Below are positions 56,121 through 64,000 of a stretch of DNA of 64,000 nt, in pieces. Positions within the stretch are counted from its first letter, which is position 1; each line of letters begins with the position of its first letter. The stretch spans positions 62,001-126,000 of the forward strand of contig NZ_JACXAF010000006.1 in the NCBI RefSeq assembly GCF_014773395.1. The letters are read 5' to 3'. A model generated the notes under the pieces. That model made no database searches. It was given only the letters and a program-made list of their open reading frames with translations, and was not told the origin of the DNA. The stretch is from Neiella litorisoli. Lineage in GTDB: Bacteria; Pseudomonadota; Gammaproteobacteria; Enterobacterales; Neiellaceae. A program made the translations under genes and the position numbers.

Positions 56121-58100
56121 ATGATTCGCTTGAATTGGATGGTAAAAGTGGCTGCATTGACAGCCACTTTAATAATCAGCGGTTGTGCCTCTGGGCCAAA
56201 CACGAATGTAGCCAGCTACCAGTTGAGTAGCCCCGATCAGCGACTGGCAGTAGAGCTCAGACTAAGCCCTGAGCAACAGCTAGAGTACCGAGTCGTCGCT
56301 GACGATCAGCCGGTGATGGCCTATTCACCATTGGGCTTGGTGGCACAATCAGGGCAATGGCAGGAGCAGCTGTCTGTGATGAAAGTTTCGCCGGTATCTG
56401 CGGTCAGCGACCAGTATCAGTTGTGGACCGGCAAGCAGACTAACGTTGATTATCAAGCGAATCGTCTCGTGCTGACATTGGCTAATCCTGCCGGTCAGCA
56501 ACTTCAAGTGAATATGCAGCTGGCCAATGATGGTCTGGCATTTCGTTATCAATTGGCCGCTGACAACCCGCACGTTTACACCATCGAGCGTGAATTAACC
56601 GCGCTTGATTTATTGCCTGAGACACGCAGCTGGCTGCAACCGAAGGCGTTGGCGCGCAGCGGCTGGGCCGATACTAATCCGTCCTATGAAGAAGATTATC
56701 TGGTTGATGTTGATGCCAAAGTGGCACAAACCTCTGCCAACGGCTGGGTCTATCCGGCATTATTTCGTCACAACGACCAGTGGCTACTCATTTCAGAAGC
56801 TGGCATTCGCTCGCACTATCCGGCAACCAATTTAAGCAGTGATGGCCGTGGTCGATTCCAACTCCGGTTCCCAGATCCTCGCGAATCGGTCGCACCGGCA
56901 TTCGATACACCGCTGTTATCAGCGCAGCAGCCAACGCCTTGGCGCATTATTGCGGTCGGTTCGCTCGACACCATTATGGCGTCGACTTTGGCAACCGATG
57001 TCGCGCCAGCGCATCAGTTTAGTGATACCGATTTTATTGAACCGGGCGTTGCCGCTTGGAGCTGGGGTTTATTGAAAGACGAATCGGTCAACGCCGATAC
57101 TCAGCGCCAATTTATCGATTATGCGGCCGATATGAATTGGCCGTACGTGCTGGTTGATGTCGACTGGCACACTCGCATTGGCGAGCAAAAACTGAAGCAA
57201 CTAATTGCTCACGCCGCCGAGCGCGATGTCAGGCTATGGCTGTGGTACAACTCATCGGGCGATTGGAACACCACCGAATACGGCCCTAAAAGTCAGTTAA
57301 TCGCTCGTCAGCAACGCCGTGCGCAGTTTGCCTGGTTGCAACAGCTTGGCGTCGCCGGGGTCAAAATTGACTTTTTCCCGGGTGATGGCGCTTCAGTGAT
57401 GGCGTATTACCAAGCGCTGCTCAGTGACGCCGCCGAGTTCGATTTGATGGTCAACTTCCATGGCACGACGCTGCCGCGCGGGTTACAGCGAGCTTACCCT
57501 AATCTGATGACGTCCGAGGCGGTCAAGGGCTTTGAAATGATTACCTTCTTTCAGCCGGTTGCCGACAACGAAGCGGTTCATGCTACGGTTCTGCCGTTTA
57601 CTCGCAACGTGTTTGATCCAATGGACTTCACCCCCATGACGCTGGGTGATATTCCCAATATCGAGCGGAAAACCAGTAATGCGTTTCAGCTCGCGTTGCC
57701 GGTGATTTTCACCTCTGGGGTGCAGCATTTAGTGGCAACGCCCGAGCAAATGGCGGCGATGCCAGAATTTGTCAAAAGCTACCTGCGAGATTTGCCGGGT
57801 CGATGGCAGCAATCACAGCTACTTGAAGGCTACCCCGGTAAATACATCAGCATCGCCCGCACTAGCGAATGTGCCAGCTATATTGCAGGGATTAATGCTT
57901 TATCTGAATACAAATCTTTTGAGCTGAACTTGGCTCAATTTAACCCGGCATCTGCCACCTTAATCCAACAAGGCGAGCAGTTTCACGACCTGACCGCGAG
58001 CCAACTTAGCGGAGCGAGTGCTGTGATTAACGTTGCTCCTGCCAGTGGATTTGTTGTCATACTAAAAAGCGAGAACAGCAATGACTGTAAAGCGAATTAA
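56121..58100 (+). CDS. GH97 glycoside hydrolase lipoprotein, retaining type
   Basis: A GH97 protein of 659 residues with a lipoprotein signal (LTATLIISGC, lipobox cysteine). An N-terminal beta-sandwich spans about 25-270 and the catalytic barrel about 280-560, with GVAAWSWGLLKDESV and VLVDVDWHTRIG. GVKIDFF carries the aspartate nucleophile typical of the retaining GH97 group, and TSEAVKGFE the acid/base. Retaining GH97 members act on alpha-galactosides, and one studied Bacteroides enzyme on beta-L-arabinopyranosides. In this arabinan locus the latter is attractive but not proven. ATG 56121 is chosen over a GTG at 56112. Confidence 0.88.
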   Translation: MIRLNWMVKVAALTATLIISGCASGPNTNVASYQLSSPDQRLAVELRLSPEQQLEYRVVADDQPVMAYSPLGLVAQSGQWQEQLSVMKVSPVSAVSDQYQLWTGKQTNVDYQANRLVLTLANPAGQQLQVNMQLANDGLAFRYQLAADNPHVYTIERELTALDLLPETRSWLQPKALARSGWADTNPSYEEDYLVDVDAKVAQTSANGWVYPALFRHNDQWLLISEAGIRSHYPATNLSSDGRGRFQLRFPDPRESVAPAFDTPLLSAQQPTPWRIIAVGSLDTIMASTLATDVAPAHQFSDTDFIEPGVAAWSWGLLKDESVNADTQRQFIDYAADMNWPYVLVDVDWHTRIGEQKLKQLIAHAAERDVRLWLWYNSSGDWNTTEYGPKSQLIARQQRRAQFAWLQQLGVAGVKIDFFPGDGASVMAYYQALLSDAAEFDLMVNFHGTTLPRGLQRAYPNLMTSEAVKGFEMITFFQPVADNEAVHATVLPFTRNVFDPMDFTPMTLGDIPNIERKTSNAFQLALPVIFTSGVQHLVATPEQMAAMPEFVKSYLRDLPGRWQQSQLLEGYPGKYISIARTSECASYIAGINALSEYKSFELNLAQFNPASATLIQQGEQFHDLTASQLSGASAVINVAPASGFVVILKSENSNDCKAN

Positions 58101-59901
58101 AACAATTGGGGCCCTAGCACTTAGTGCTGCCGTTTTGCTTGGTTGCCAGGCAACCGGCCAATCTCCGGAAACATCACCTACGTCTGATACCTTGGGCAAG
58201 GGTGAATTTACCAACCCACTGTTTCCCAATGGCGCCGATCCATGGCTTGAATACTGGAACGGCAACTACTATTTGACCACCACAACCTGGACCTCTCAGC
58301 TTGTCATGCGCAAAGCGCCGACGCTGGCGGCATTGGCTGATGCCACGCCGGTCAATGTCTGGTCTGACTCTGATCCTAAGCGTAATTGGAACTTCTGGGC
58401 GTTTGAATTCCACCGCCTGAAAGGGCCGAATGGCTATCGCTGGTACATGATGTACACCGCCGGCGAAGAAGGTACCTTGGATCATCAACATCTCAACGTG
58501 CTGGAAAGTGCCGGTGATGACCCAATGGGCCCTTATGAGTACAAGGGCGCACTGATGCCGGATGTATGGAACATCGACGGCAATTATCTGGAGTTCAATG
58601 ACAAACTGTATGTGATTTACTCGCAGTGGCAGGGTGACACTCAGCTCAACATTATTGCTGAGATGGAAAACCCATGGACGCTGAAAGAAAACTCACCACA
58701 CACCATCATTACAACGCCTGAGCTGGAGTGGGAGATCTCGGGCCGTAAGGTGACCGAAGGTGCTGAGATCTTGCAGCATCAAGGCCGTACCTTTATGACT
58801 TACTCGGCAAGCTTCTGTGATACGCCAGACTACAAATTAGGTCTACTCGAGCTTGTTGGCGATGATCCGCTGGACATCAATAGCTGGAAAAAATACGACC
58901 AGCCGGTATTTGAGCGCACTGAAACAGTATTCGGTCCCGGCCACAATGGGTTCTTCCAGTCGCCAGATGGTAGCGAATCGTGGATTGTCTATCACGGCAA
59001 TGACAAAGCCGAATATGGCTGTGGCGCAACCCGTTCATTGCGGGCGCAGAAATTTACTTGGCATAGTGATGGCACCCCGAATTTTGGTAAGCCGGTTACG
59101 CCCGGTGACGTCATGCCACCACCTGCTGGCGAAGATGGCCCACTGTTGACCGAAGTCGAAGGTCAAAATTATGCCATCGTCAATGCCAATACTCGCCAGT
59201 GCCTTGATGCTGGCGGCTCGCAAAATGCTTGTAATCCTTCGATTAGCAAGTGGGTGATTGATCCCACTCGCGACGGTTATGTGCGTCTGGCAGACAACAA
59301 CACCAAAGCGTTTTTGGGCGAGCAATGTGATTCGCCGGGTTTGAGCCACCGAGCTTGGATCAACGACGCCTGTCAGGAGTGGAAAGTTGAACGCACCCGC
59401 GACGGCGCGGTGAAAATGACTAACCGCTTAACGGGCAATGTGTTGGCCGATGCTGAGTGGTTGCTGCAGCCGCAAAACGAGGTGGTGTTGCTGAGTGAAC
59501 AAAGTGGTAAAGCCGTCGCTGTGGGTGCCAAGGACAATGTTGAGCAGCAAGCGTGGCGCCACGGTGACAACCAGAAATGGCGCTTCCGCGCAACTGATAA
59601 CGGCTTCTTACAGATCCGCCCTATGAATGACACCCGCAAGTGTCTTGCGGTTGAAAATGAAGCTATTTTCCCCGGCGCTAATTTAACCCTAGCAAGCTGT
59701 GATGGCTTTGAGCGCCGTGAGCGAGAAATTGCTGAATGGCGTCTCGATATGAAACCGAGCGGAGCCGTGGTGTTGGTCAACCGCTACACCAACCAAGCGC
59801 TCAATATTGATAGCTGTGGTGTTGCCGATGGCACCAATATTTCTCAAGCACCACAAAACAATGGCATTTGCCAAACCTTCTACCTAAGACAAACAAAATA
59901 A
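58081..59901 (+). CDS. GH43 family lipoprotein with C-terminal ricin-type lectin
   Basis: A protein of 606 residues with lipobox LLGC at about 15-20 after MTVKRIKTIGALALSAA. The GH43 five-bladed propeller spans about 40-340 (NGADPWLEYWNGNYYLT with the base aspartate; TEGAEILQHQGRTFMTYSAS with a glutamate). Residues about 355-605 contain repeated Q-x-W-like segments (NQKWRF, QEWKV, EWRL) of a RICIN/CBM13-like lectin. It probably is an alpha-L-arabinofuranosidase removing side chains of arabinan. It overlaps the GH97 gene by 20 bases. Confidence 0.88.
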   Translation: MTVKRIKTIGALALSAAVLLGCQATGQSPETSPTSDTLGKGEFTNPLFPNGADPWLEYWNGNYYLTTTTWTSQLVMRKAPTLAALADATPVNVWSDSDPKRNWNFWAFEFHRLKGPNGYRWYMMYTAGEEGTLDHQHLNVLESAGDDPMGPYEYKGALMPDVWNIDGNYLEFNDKLYVIYSQWQGDTQLNIIAEMENPWTLKENSPHTIITTPELEWEISGRKVTEGAEILQHQGRTFMTYSASFCDTPDYKLGLLELVGDDPLDINSWKKYDQPVFERTETVFGPGHNGFFQSPDGSESWIVYHGNDKAEYGCGATRSLRAQKFTWHSDGTPNFGKPVTPGDVMPPPAGEDGPLLTEVEGQNYAIVNANTRQCLDAGGSQNACNPSISKWVIDPTRDGYVRLADNNTKAFLGEQCDSPGLSHRAWINDACQEWKVERTRDGAVKMTNRLTGNVLADAEWLLQPQNEVVLLSEQSGKAVAVGAKDNVEQQAWRHGDNQKWRFRATDNGFLQIRPMNDTRKCLAVENEAIFPGANLTLASCDGFERREREIAEWRLDMKPSGAVVLVNRYTNQALNIDSCGVADGTNISQAPQNNGICQTFYLRQTK

Positions 59902-59913
59902 TAAGTACCACCC

Positions 59914-59946
59914 AGCCGGTGTATCGCTTGATGCACCGGCTTTTTT
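59914..59946 (+). terminator. Rho-independent terminator after the first GH43 gene
   Basis: Stem AGCCGGTG / CACCGGCT followed by a T run, between the two GH43 genes and only about 25 bases before the next ribosome binding site. Read-through or a separate promoter is needed for the downstream gene. Confidence 0.75.
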
Positions 59947-59970
59947 ATAACCAGAAAGACGGAAATAATA

Positions 59971-61380
59971 ATGAACTATAAGATCTCTGGCCTTGCGTTA
60001 GCGGCCACGCTGGTCTCATCGGCGGCTTGCTATGCCGATGTTGCCAATGGTGTTTACACCATCACTTCAAAGTACTCGGGTAAATTGGCTGAAGTTGGCG
60101 CGGCAGCGTTAAACGACGGCGCTAATATCAACCAGTGGCCCGCCAATGGCCATGACACCCAGAAATGGATGATCACCCAACATGATTCCGGTTACTACTC
60201 CATCGTTAACCTCAACAGCGCGAAAGCCATGGAGGTTTATGATTGGAGTACTGATGATGGTGCAAATGTCGCGCAATGGGGCTACTGGGGCGGCGATAGC
60301 CAGCTGTGGGATATCAGCCAGCAAAGTGATGGTTCCTACGCCATTATCAACAAAAACAGTGGCAAGGCACTCGATCTGCTGAGCTGGGATACCGCTGATG
60401 GCGCCAACTTAGGGCAGTGGAGTTATTGGGGCGGTGATGCCCAGTTATGGCAACTCAACTTGATCCAGCAAGCCGGCAATAAACCGGTAGACACCTCAAC
60501 CACCAACGGTGCCACCAATCACTGGCCGATCACCGGCAACTTGGTGACTCACGATCCAACCATTGCCTATGAAGATGGCATGTGGTGGGAATTCCAAACA
60601 GGCGACGGTATTTACGGCAAATACAGTCACGATGGTATTAACTGGGAAGGTGCTGCGGCAATTTTCCCCAATGGCTTGAGCTGGTGGGATGCCTACGTTC
60701 CGGGTCAGAACGGCATCGACGTTTGGGCGCCAGATGTTAAGTATTACAATGGCAGAACCTGGCTGTACTACTCCATTTCCACATTTGGCTCGCGCACCTC
60801 GGCAATTGGCTTGGCGTCGGCATCAAAAATCTCAGCCGGTGATTGGCAAGATCATGGCTTGGTGATCAACACCACTGACAGCGATAATTACAACGCCATC
60901 GATCCCGATTTGGTTATCGATGAAGACGGTAATCCTTGGCTGACTTTCGGCTCGTGGAACTCGGGTATTAAGCTGATGCGGCTGAACCCAATTACCATGA
61001 AGCCGATTGGTGAAATGTATTCTCTGGCAAGCCGCTCTGGCGGTATCGAAGCGCCAACCATTATTTATCGCCAAGGTTATTACTATCTGTTTGTCAGCAT
61101 TGGTAAATGTTGTGCAGGCGTGGATAGTACCTATCAAATTGCCTATGGTCGTGCGACGAGTGTTACCGGGCCGTACTTAGATAAGAACGGTGTCGATATG
61201 ATGAACTCAGGTGGCTCGATTCTCGATGCCGGCAGTGATGTTTGGGTTGGTCCGGGCGGACAGGATATTGCGAACACTGACGTGATTGCTCGTCACGCCT
61301 ATGATGCGACCGATAATGGCACGCCTAAGTTGCTGATTAGTATCCTTAACTGGGACAGCTCTGGCTGGCCTCGATACTGA
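59971..61380 (+). CDS. Secreted GH43 endo-arabinanase with N-terminal ricin-type lectin
   Basis: A protein of 469 residues. Signal peptide MNYKISGLALAATLVSSAACYA, then a RICIN/CBM13 lectin at about 25-170 with three repeats (NQWPANGHDTQKWMI, AQWGYWGGDSQLWDI, GQWSYWGGDAQLWQL), then a GH43 domain with HDPTI, NGIDVWAPDV, AIDPDLVID and GGIEAPTII, which hold the catalytic Asp and Glu residues. The motif set fits endo-alpha-1,5-L-arabinanases. The lectin is N-terminal here and C-terminal in the preceding GH43 gene. Confidence 0.9.
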   Translation: MNYKISGLALAATLVSSAACYADVANGVYTITSKYSGKLAEVGAAALNDGANINQWPANGHDTQKWMITQHDSGYYSIVNLNSAKAMEVYDWSTDDGANVAQWGYWGGDSQLWDISQQSDGSYAIINKNSGKALDLLSWDTADGANLGQWSYWGGDAQLWQLNLIQQAGNKPVDTSTTNGATNHWPITGNLVTHDPTIAYEDGMWWEFQTGDGIYGKYSHDGINWEGAAAIFPNGLSWWDAYVPGQNGIDVWAPDVKYYNGRTWLYYSISTFGSRTSAIGLASASKISAGDWQDHGLVINTTDSDNYNAIDPDLVIDEDGNPWLTFGSWNSGIKLMRLNPITMKPIGEMYSLASRSGGIEAPTIIYRQGYYYLFVSIGKCCAGVDSTYQIAYGRATSVTGPYLDKNGVDMMNSGGSILDAGSDVWVGPGGQDIANTDVIARHAYDATDNGTPKLLISILNWDSSGWPRY

Positions 61381-61429
61381 TTGAAGCACCACCAAGTATT
61401 TCCAACCAAGCTTACATTCATTAGTTAGT

Positions 61430-61453
61430 AACGGCGCTTCGGCGCCGTTTTTT
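61430..61453 (+). terminator. Rho-independent terminator after the endo-arabinanase
   Basis: Stem AACGGCGC / GCGCCGTT with a TTCG loop and T run, 50 bases after the stop codon and before the GH27 promoter. Confidence 0.9.
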
Positions 61454-61484
61454 GTGGTTTGGACAAAGCCCTTGAAATATAAAA

Positions 61485-61498
61485 TGTAACCGGTTACA
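61485..61498. promoter_or_regulatory. LacI-type palindromic operator upstream of the GH27 gene
   Basis: TGTAACCGGTTACA is a perfect 14-base palindrome with a central CG, typical of LacI-family binding sites, 40 bases before the GH27 start. It suggests that GH27 has its own promoter repressed by a LacI-type regulator not present in this window. Confidence 0.6.
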
Positions 61499-61538
61499 GT
61501 TTTGTGTGAACGTTTACTTTAATAGAAGGATGATACCA

Positions 61539-62777
61539 ATGCGGTTGCTTGGTTTGTTGTTGCTGTTGTTTGCATTTTCTCCATGGTCGTTCGCCAATAA
61601 ATTTCCCGATTTGGCGTTGACGCCGCCGATGGGGTGGAACAGTTGGAATACCTTTGCTTGTGACATTGACGAAAAGCTGATCCGAGAAACGGCGGATATC
61701 ATGGTCAGCTCGGGAATGCGTGATGCCGGCTATGTTTATTTGAATCTCGATGATTGTTGGCATGGCGAACGAGATGCCGATGGCTTTATTCACCCCGATC
61801 CGGATCGGTTTCCCTCTGGCATGAAGGCGCTTGCTGATTATGTTCACCAAAAGGGCTTGAAGCTGGGCATCTACTCTGATGCCGGCGACCAAACCTGTGG
61901 CGGTAAACCTGGCTCTAATGGTTATGAATACCAAGATGCCCTGCAATACGCCCGTTGGGGCATTGATTACCTCAAATACGATTGGTGCAATACTGAAAAC
62001 CTTAGCGCTCATGGTGCCTATCGAACCATGCGCGATGCGCTTCGTCATGCCGGTCGACCGGTGGTCTTCAGCATGTGCGAATGGGGCGACAATCAGCCTT
62101 GGTTGTGGGCACAAGACGTCGGCCATTTGTGGCGCACCACAGGCGATATTATCAATTGCTGGGATTGTGAAGTAGACCATGGCACTTGGTCGTCTTGGGG
62201 GATCATGCGAATTCTCGACATGCAACAAGGTTTGCGCCAGTATGCCGGCCCAGGCCACTGGAACGACCCGGATATGATGGAAGTGGGCAACGGCATGAGC
62301 GCCGATGAAGATCGCGCCCATTTCTCTTTGTGGGCGATGCTCGCATCACCATTAATTGCTGGCAATGACTTGCGGCAAATGTCGCCCGAAACGCTGGCTA
62401 TTCTGACGAATGCCGAGGTCATTGCTGTCAATCAGGATGAGCTGGGGGTGCAGGCATTTAAGTATAAAACCGAGGGCGAAATTGAATATTGGTTCAAGCC
62501 GTTGGCCAATAAATCCTGGGCATTTCTGATCCTTAACCGTGGCGATAAGGTTGCCGAAGCCGAATTTGATTTTCGTCAGGAAGTCGTTGTCGATCCGGAC
62601 TTACCGCTAACGGGTAACAAGTATGCGGCCGGATTTGCTAATTCTCGCTACGCCATTCGCGACTTATGGCAACAACAAATGAAAGGCACTACCAAGACAC
62701 CGCTAATTGTCACTGTACAGCCACATTCGGTTGCCATGTATCGATTAACCCGAATTGTTAACGATGAGCTTCACTAA
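61539..62777 (+). CDS. GH27 alpha-galactosidase / beta-L-arabinopyranosidase
   Basis: An exported enzyme of 412 residues. Signal peptide MRLLGLLLLLFAFSPWSFA, then the GH27 signature TPPMGWNSWNTFACDIDEKL, LNLDDCWHGERDADG, DYLKYDWCN (nucleophile aspartate) and LWRTTGDI (acid/base aspartate). AGAAGG lies 9 bases before ATG 61539; an ATG three codons earlier (61530) has no room for it. GH27 members act on alpha-galactosides, and some on beta-L-arabinopyranosides. Confidence 0.9.
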   Translation: MRLLGLLLLLFAFSPWSFANKFPDLALTPPMGWNSWNTFACDIDEKLIRETADIMVSSGMRDAGYVYLNLDDCWHGERDADGFIHPDPDRFPSGMKALADYVHQKGLKLGIYSDAGDQTCGGKPGSNGYEYQDALQYARWGIDYLKYDWCNTENLSAHGAYRTMRDALRHAGRPVVFSMCEWGDNQPWLWAQDVGHLWRTTGDIINCWDCEVDHGTWSSWGIMRILDMQQGLRQYAGPGHWNDPDMMEVGNGMSADEDRAHFSLWAMLASPLIAGNDLRQMSPETLAILTNAEVIAVNQDELGVQAFKYKTEGEIEYWFKPLANKSWAFLILNRGDKVAEAEFDFRQEVVVDPDLPLTGNKYAAGFANSRYAIRDLWQQQMKGTTKTPLIVTVQPHSVAMYRLTRIVNDELH

Positions 62778-62791
62778 CCGATAAAACGACG

Positions 62792-62813
62792 AAAGCGGCC
62801 ATTTGGCCGCTTT
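62792..62813. terminator. Stem-loop between the GH27 and GH105 genes
   Basis: AAAGCGGCC / GGCCGCTTT with an ATTT loop, between convergent genes. The T run is short in both directions, so it is a modest terminator. Confidence 0.6.
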
Positions 62814-62843
62814 AATGGGGGGGCATGGTGTTACCAGAGGTAG

Positions 62844-64000
62844 TTAATGACTCATCATCTCGTGGACAGCGATGCCTGCGAGAATGAATGGGCCGTTTCC
62901 TTTCGGATCGTTACGCCAAATCGGTTCGCTCATGTAATAGCCGTAGGAGCCATCACGGCCAAAGCCAAGGCCTGCGACATAGCACTGATTGATCATGCTA
63001 ATGGTGCCGTCTTGATGAACCAGCACAAACTCATCAATTAGCCCCTGATAGCCTTTCAAGGCAGCATCACGGTAACTGGCATCGATGTAGCCCTGATCAA
63101 CGGCTGTGGCGAGAAAATAAACAAACATGGCTGAAGCCGATGATTCGCGGTAGTTGCCGGTTTGGCCTGCTTTATCCATCACTTGCCACCAAGTGCCGGT
63201 GGCCTGATCTTGATAAGCCACTAAGGCTTGCGCCAACTCTTTGCTGATTTGCAATAGTGGTTCGCGCAACTCAGTTTCAGATTCAGGAATAATGGCTAAG
63301 ACATCAACCACCGCCATGGCGAACCAGCCAACGCCGCGGGCCCAGAATTCGGGCGATAATCCGGTTTGCGGATCGGCCCAAGACTGCTCTTTCTTTTCAT
63401 CCCAGCCATGGCGATACAAACCGGTTTTCGGATCGCGAAGGTATTTGCGGGTGAGTTTGAACTCTTTGACGACTTCTTCAAAGCTGGCGCCGCCTTCAAA
63501 CTGGTTACTGTAGGAGGCGAGAAATGGCATTCCCATGTAGACACCGTCCAACCAGAGTTGATTGGTGTACTTCTTCTTATGCCAAAAGGCACCTTCAGAA
63601 GTTTTGGGATGGTGCTCCAACTGCTGGCGCAGCACATCCGCAGCCAACTTGTATTTTTGCTCGCCAGTTTGCTTATACAAGGTCAACAACGCCATACCAG
63701 GGGCAACGTTGTCAATATTGAAGTTGGATTGCTTGTAACGACCAATAGTACCGTCATCTTGGATGAAGCTACCGGTGATTTTCTCGACCAACTGTTTGTG
63801 CGCGTCGTCGCCGGTGTAGTGACTCAGGCGGTTGAGCGACTCTGGATACAGGCCAATAATGTCGTATTCAAACTTTGGCAAGCGCTGACGGTGAACATCC
63901 CAGCCAGAATATTTGTAAATGTCACCTTTGCGCAGCAGTTCACTGTTGGCCAGCTTGGTACTCCAGCTCAGCGCTTGCTCTGCCGTCATTGGTGCTGACT
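62844..64000 (-). CDS. GH105 unsaturated rhamnogalacturonyl/glucuronyl hydrolase (5' end cut)
   Basis: At least 381 residues of an (alpha/alpha)6-barrel hydrolase of the YteR/GH105 type. The catalytic aspartate motif LWLDGVYMGMPFLA is visible, with WARGVGWFAMAVVDVL and ESSASAMFVYFLA. It releases unsaturated uronic acids from lyase products of rhamnogalacturonan. The frame stays open through the window's right edge upstream of the first ATG (63989), so the true start, probably with a signal peptide, lies outside. It is convergent to the GH27 gene. Confidence 0.88.
   Translation of the reverse strand, partial: SAPMTAEQALSWSTKLANSELLRKGDIYKYSGWDVHRQRLPKFEYDIIGLYPESLNRLSHYTGDDAHKQLVEKITGSFIQDDGTIGRYKQSNFNIDNVAPGMALLTLYKQTGEQKYKLAADVLRQQLEHHPKTSEGAFWHKKKYTNQLWLDGVYMGMPFLASYSNQFEGGASFEEVVKEFKLTRKYLRDPKTGLYRHGWDEKKEQSWADPQTGLSPEFWARGVGWFAMAVVDVLAIIPESETELREPLLQISKELAQALVAYQDQATGTWWQVMDKAGQTGNYRESSASAMFVYFLATAVDQGYIDASYRDAALKGYQGLIDEFVLVHQDGTISMINQCYVAGLGFGRDGSYGYYMSEPIWRNDPKGNGPFILAGIAVHEMMSH

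Noticed and set aside
1-64000. CRISPR array, tRNA or rRNA genes
   Set aside because: No regularly spaced direct repeats with spacers and no cloverleaf-forming or rRNA-like stretches were noticed by eye; a dedicated search was not run.

Overview
The window looks like a chromosomal segment of a marine-type gammaproteobacterium, probably near the Alteromonadales/Aeromonadales/Vibrionales. The evidence is family-level: a divergent maoP/hdfR pair, a DeoR-type regulator next to glmS, several GGDEF/EAL proteins, a rimK cluster, and an outer-membrane porin. I cannot name a genus.

Layout. 1-7.5 kb: the 3' part of a CorA-type metal transporter, an MscS-type channel and three c-di-GMP enzymes (two diguanylate cyclases and one GGDEF-EAL protein). 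7.5-10 kb: a rimK, aspartoacylase-like, zinc-protease operon. 9.9-11.3 kb: maoP and hdfR, divergent. 11.4-12.7 kb: small proteins. 12.8-16.1 kb: glutamate decarboxylase next to an AspT-type antiporter, a likely acid-resistance pair. 16.5-17.7 kb: a porin. 17.8-38.1 kb: an AT-richer accessory island. 38.1-40.8 kb: glmS and its DeoR-type neighbour. 41-46.7 kb: an SDR enzyme, membrane and periplasmic proteins, and a PilZ/ParA/ribbon-helix-helix operon. 47-64 kb: transketolase, transaldolase, araBDA and a long set of exported enzymes for arabinan and related pectic side chains, ending in a GH105 enzyme cut by the right edge.

The island is the most notable part. Eleven tightly packed leftward genes (35.3 to 18.3 kb) encode two HsdS-like specificity subunits, an adenine methyltransferase, a 1433-residue P-loop ATPase, a HerA-type ATPase, a NurA-like protein, a small PD-(D/E)XK-like protein, a Ser/Thr kinase and three unknowns. 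No HsdR is present. This combination of methyltransferase, nuclease, ATPase and kinase resembles the methylation-associated defence system (MADS) and differs from ordinary type I restriction or BREX. A second, rightward cassette (35.5-37.9 kb) encodes a metallo-beta-lactamase-fold protein and two membrane proteins. The island ends beside glmS with four copies of a 15-16 bp repeat and a TGT terminus exactly 25 bp from the glmS stop codon, as expected of a Tn7-like element at attTn7. No transposase genes and no second end were found.

The arabinose region reads as one pathway. Exported or lipoprotein GH43, GH97, GH27 and GH105 enzymes release arabinose and related sugars, an exported mutarotase interconverts anomers, AraA, AraB and AraD convert L-arabinose to xylulose 5-phosphate, and transketolase and transaldolase pass it into central metabolism. 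No sugar transporter or dedicated regulator lies inside the window.
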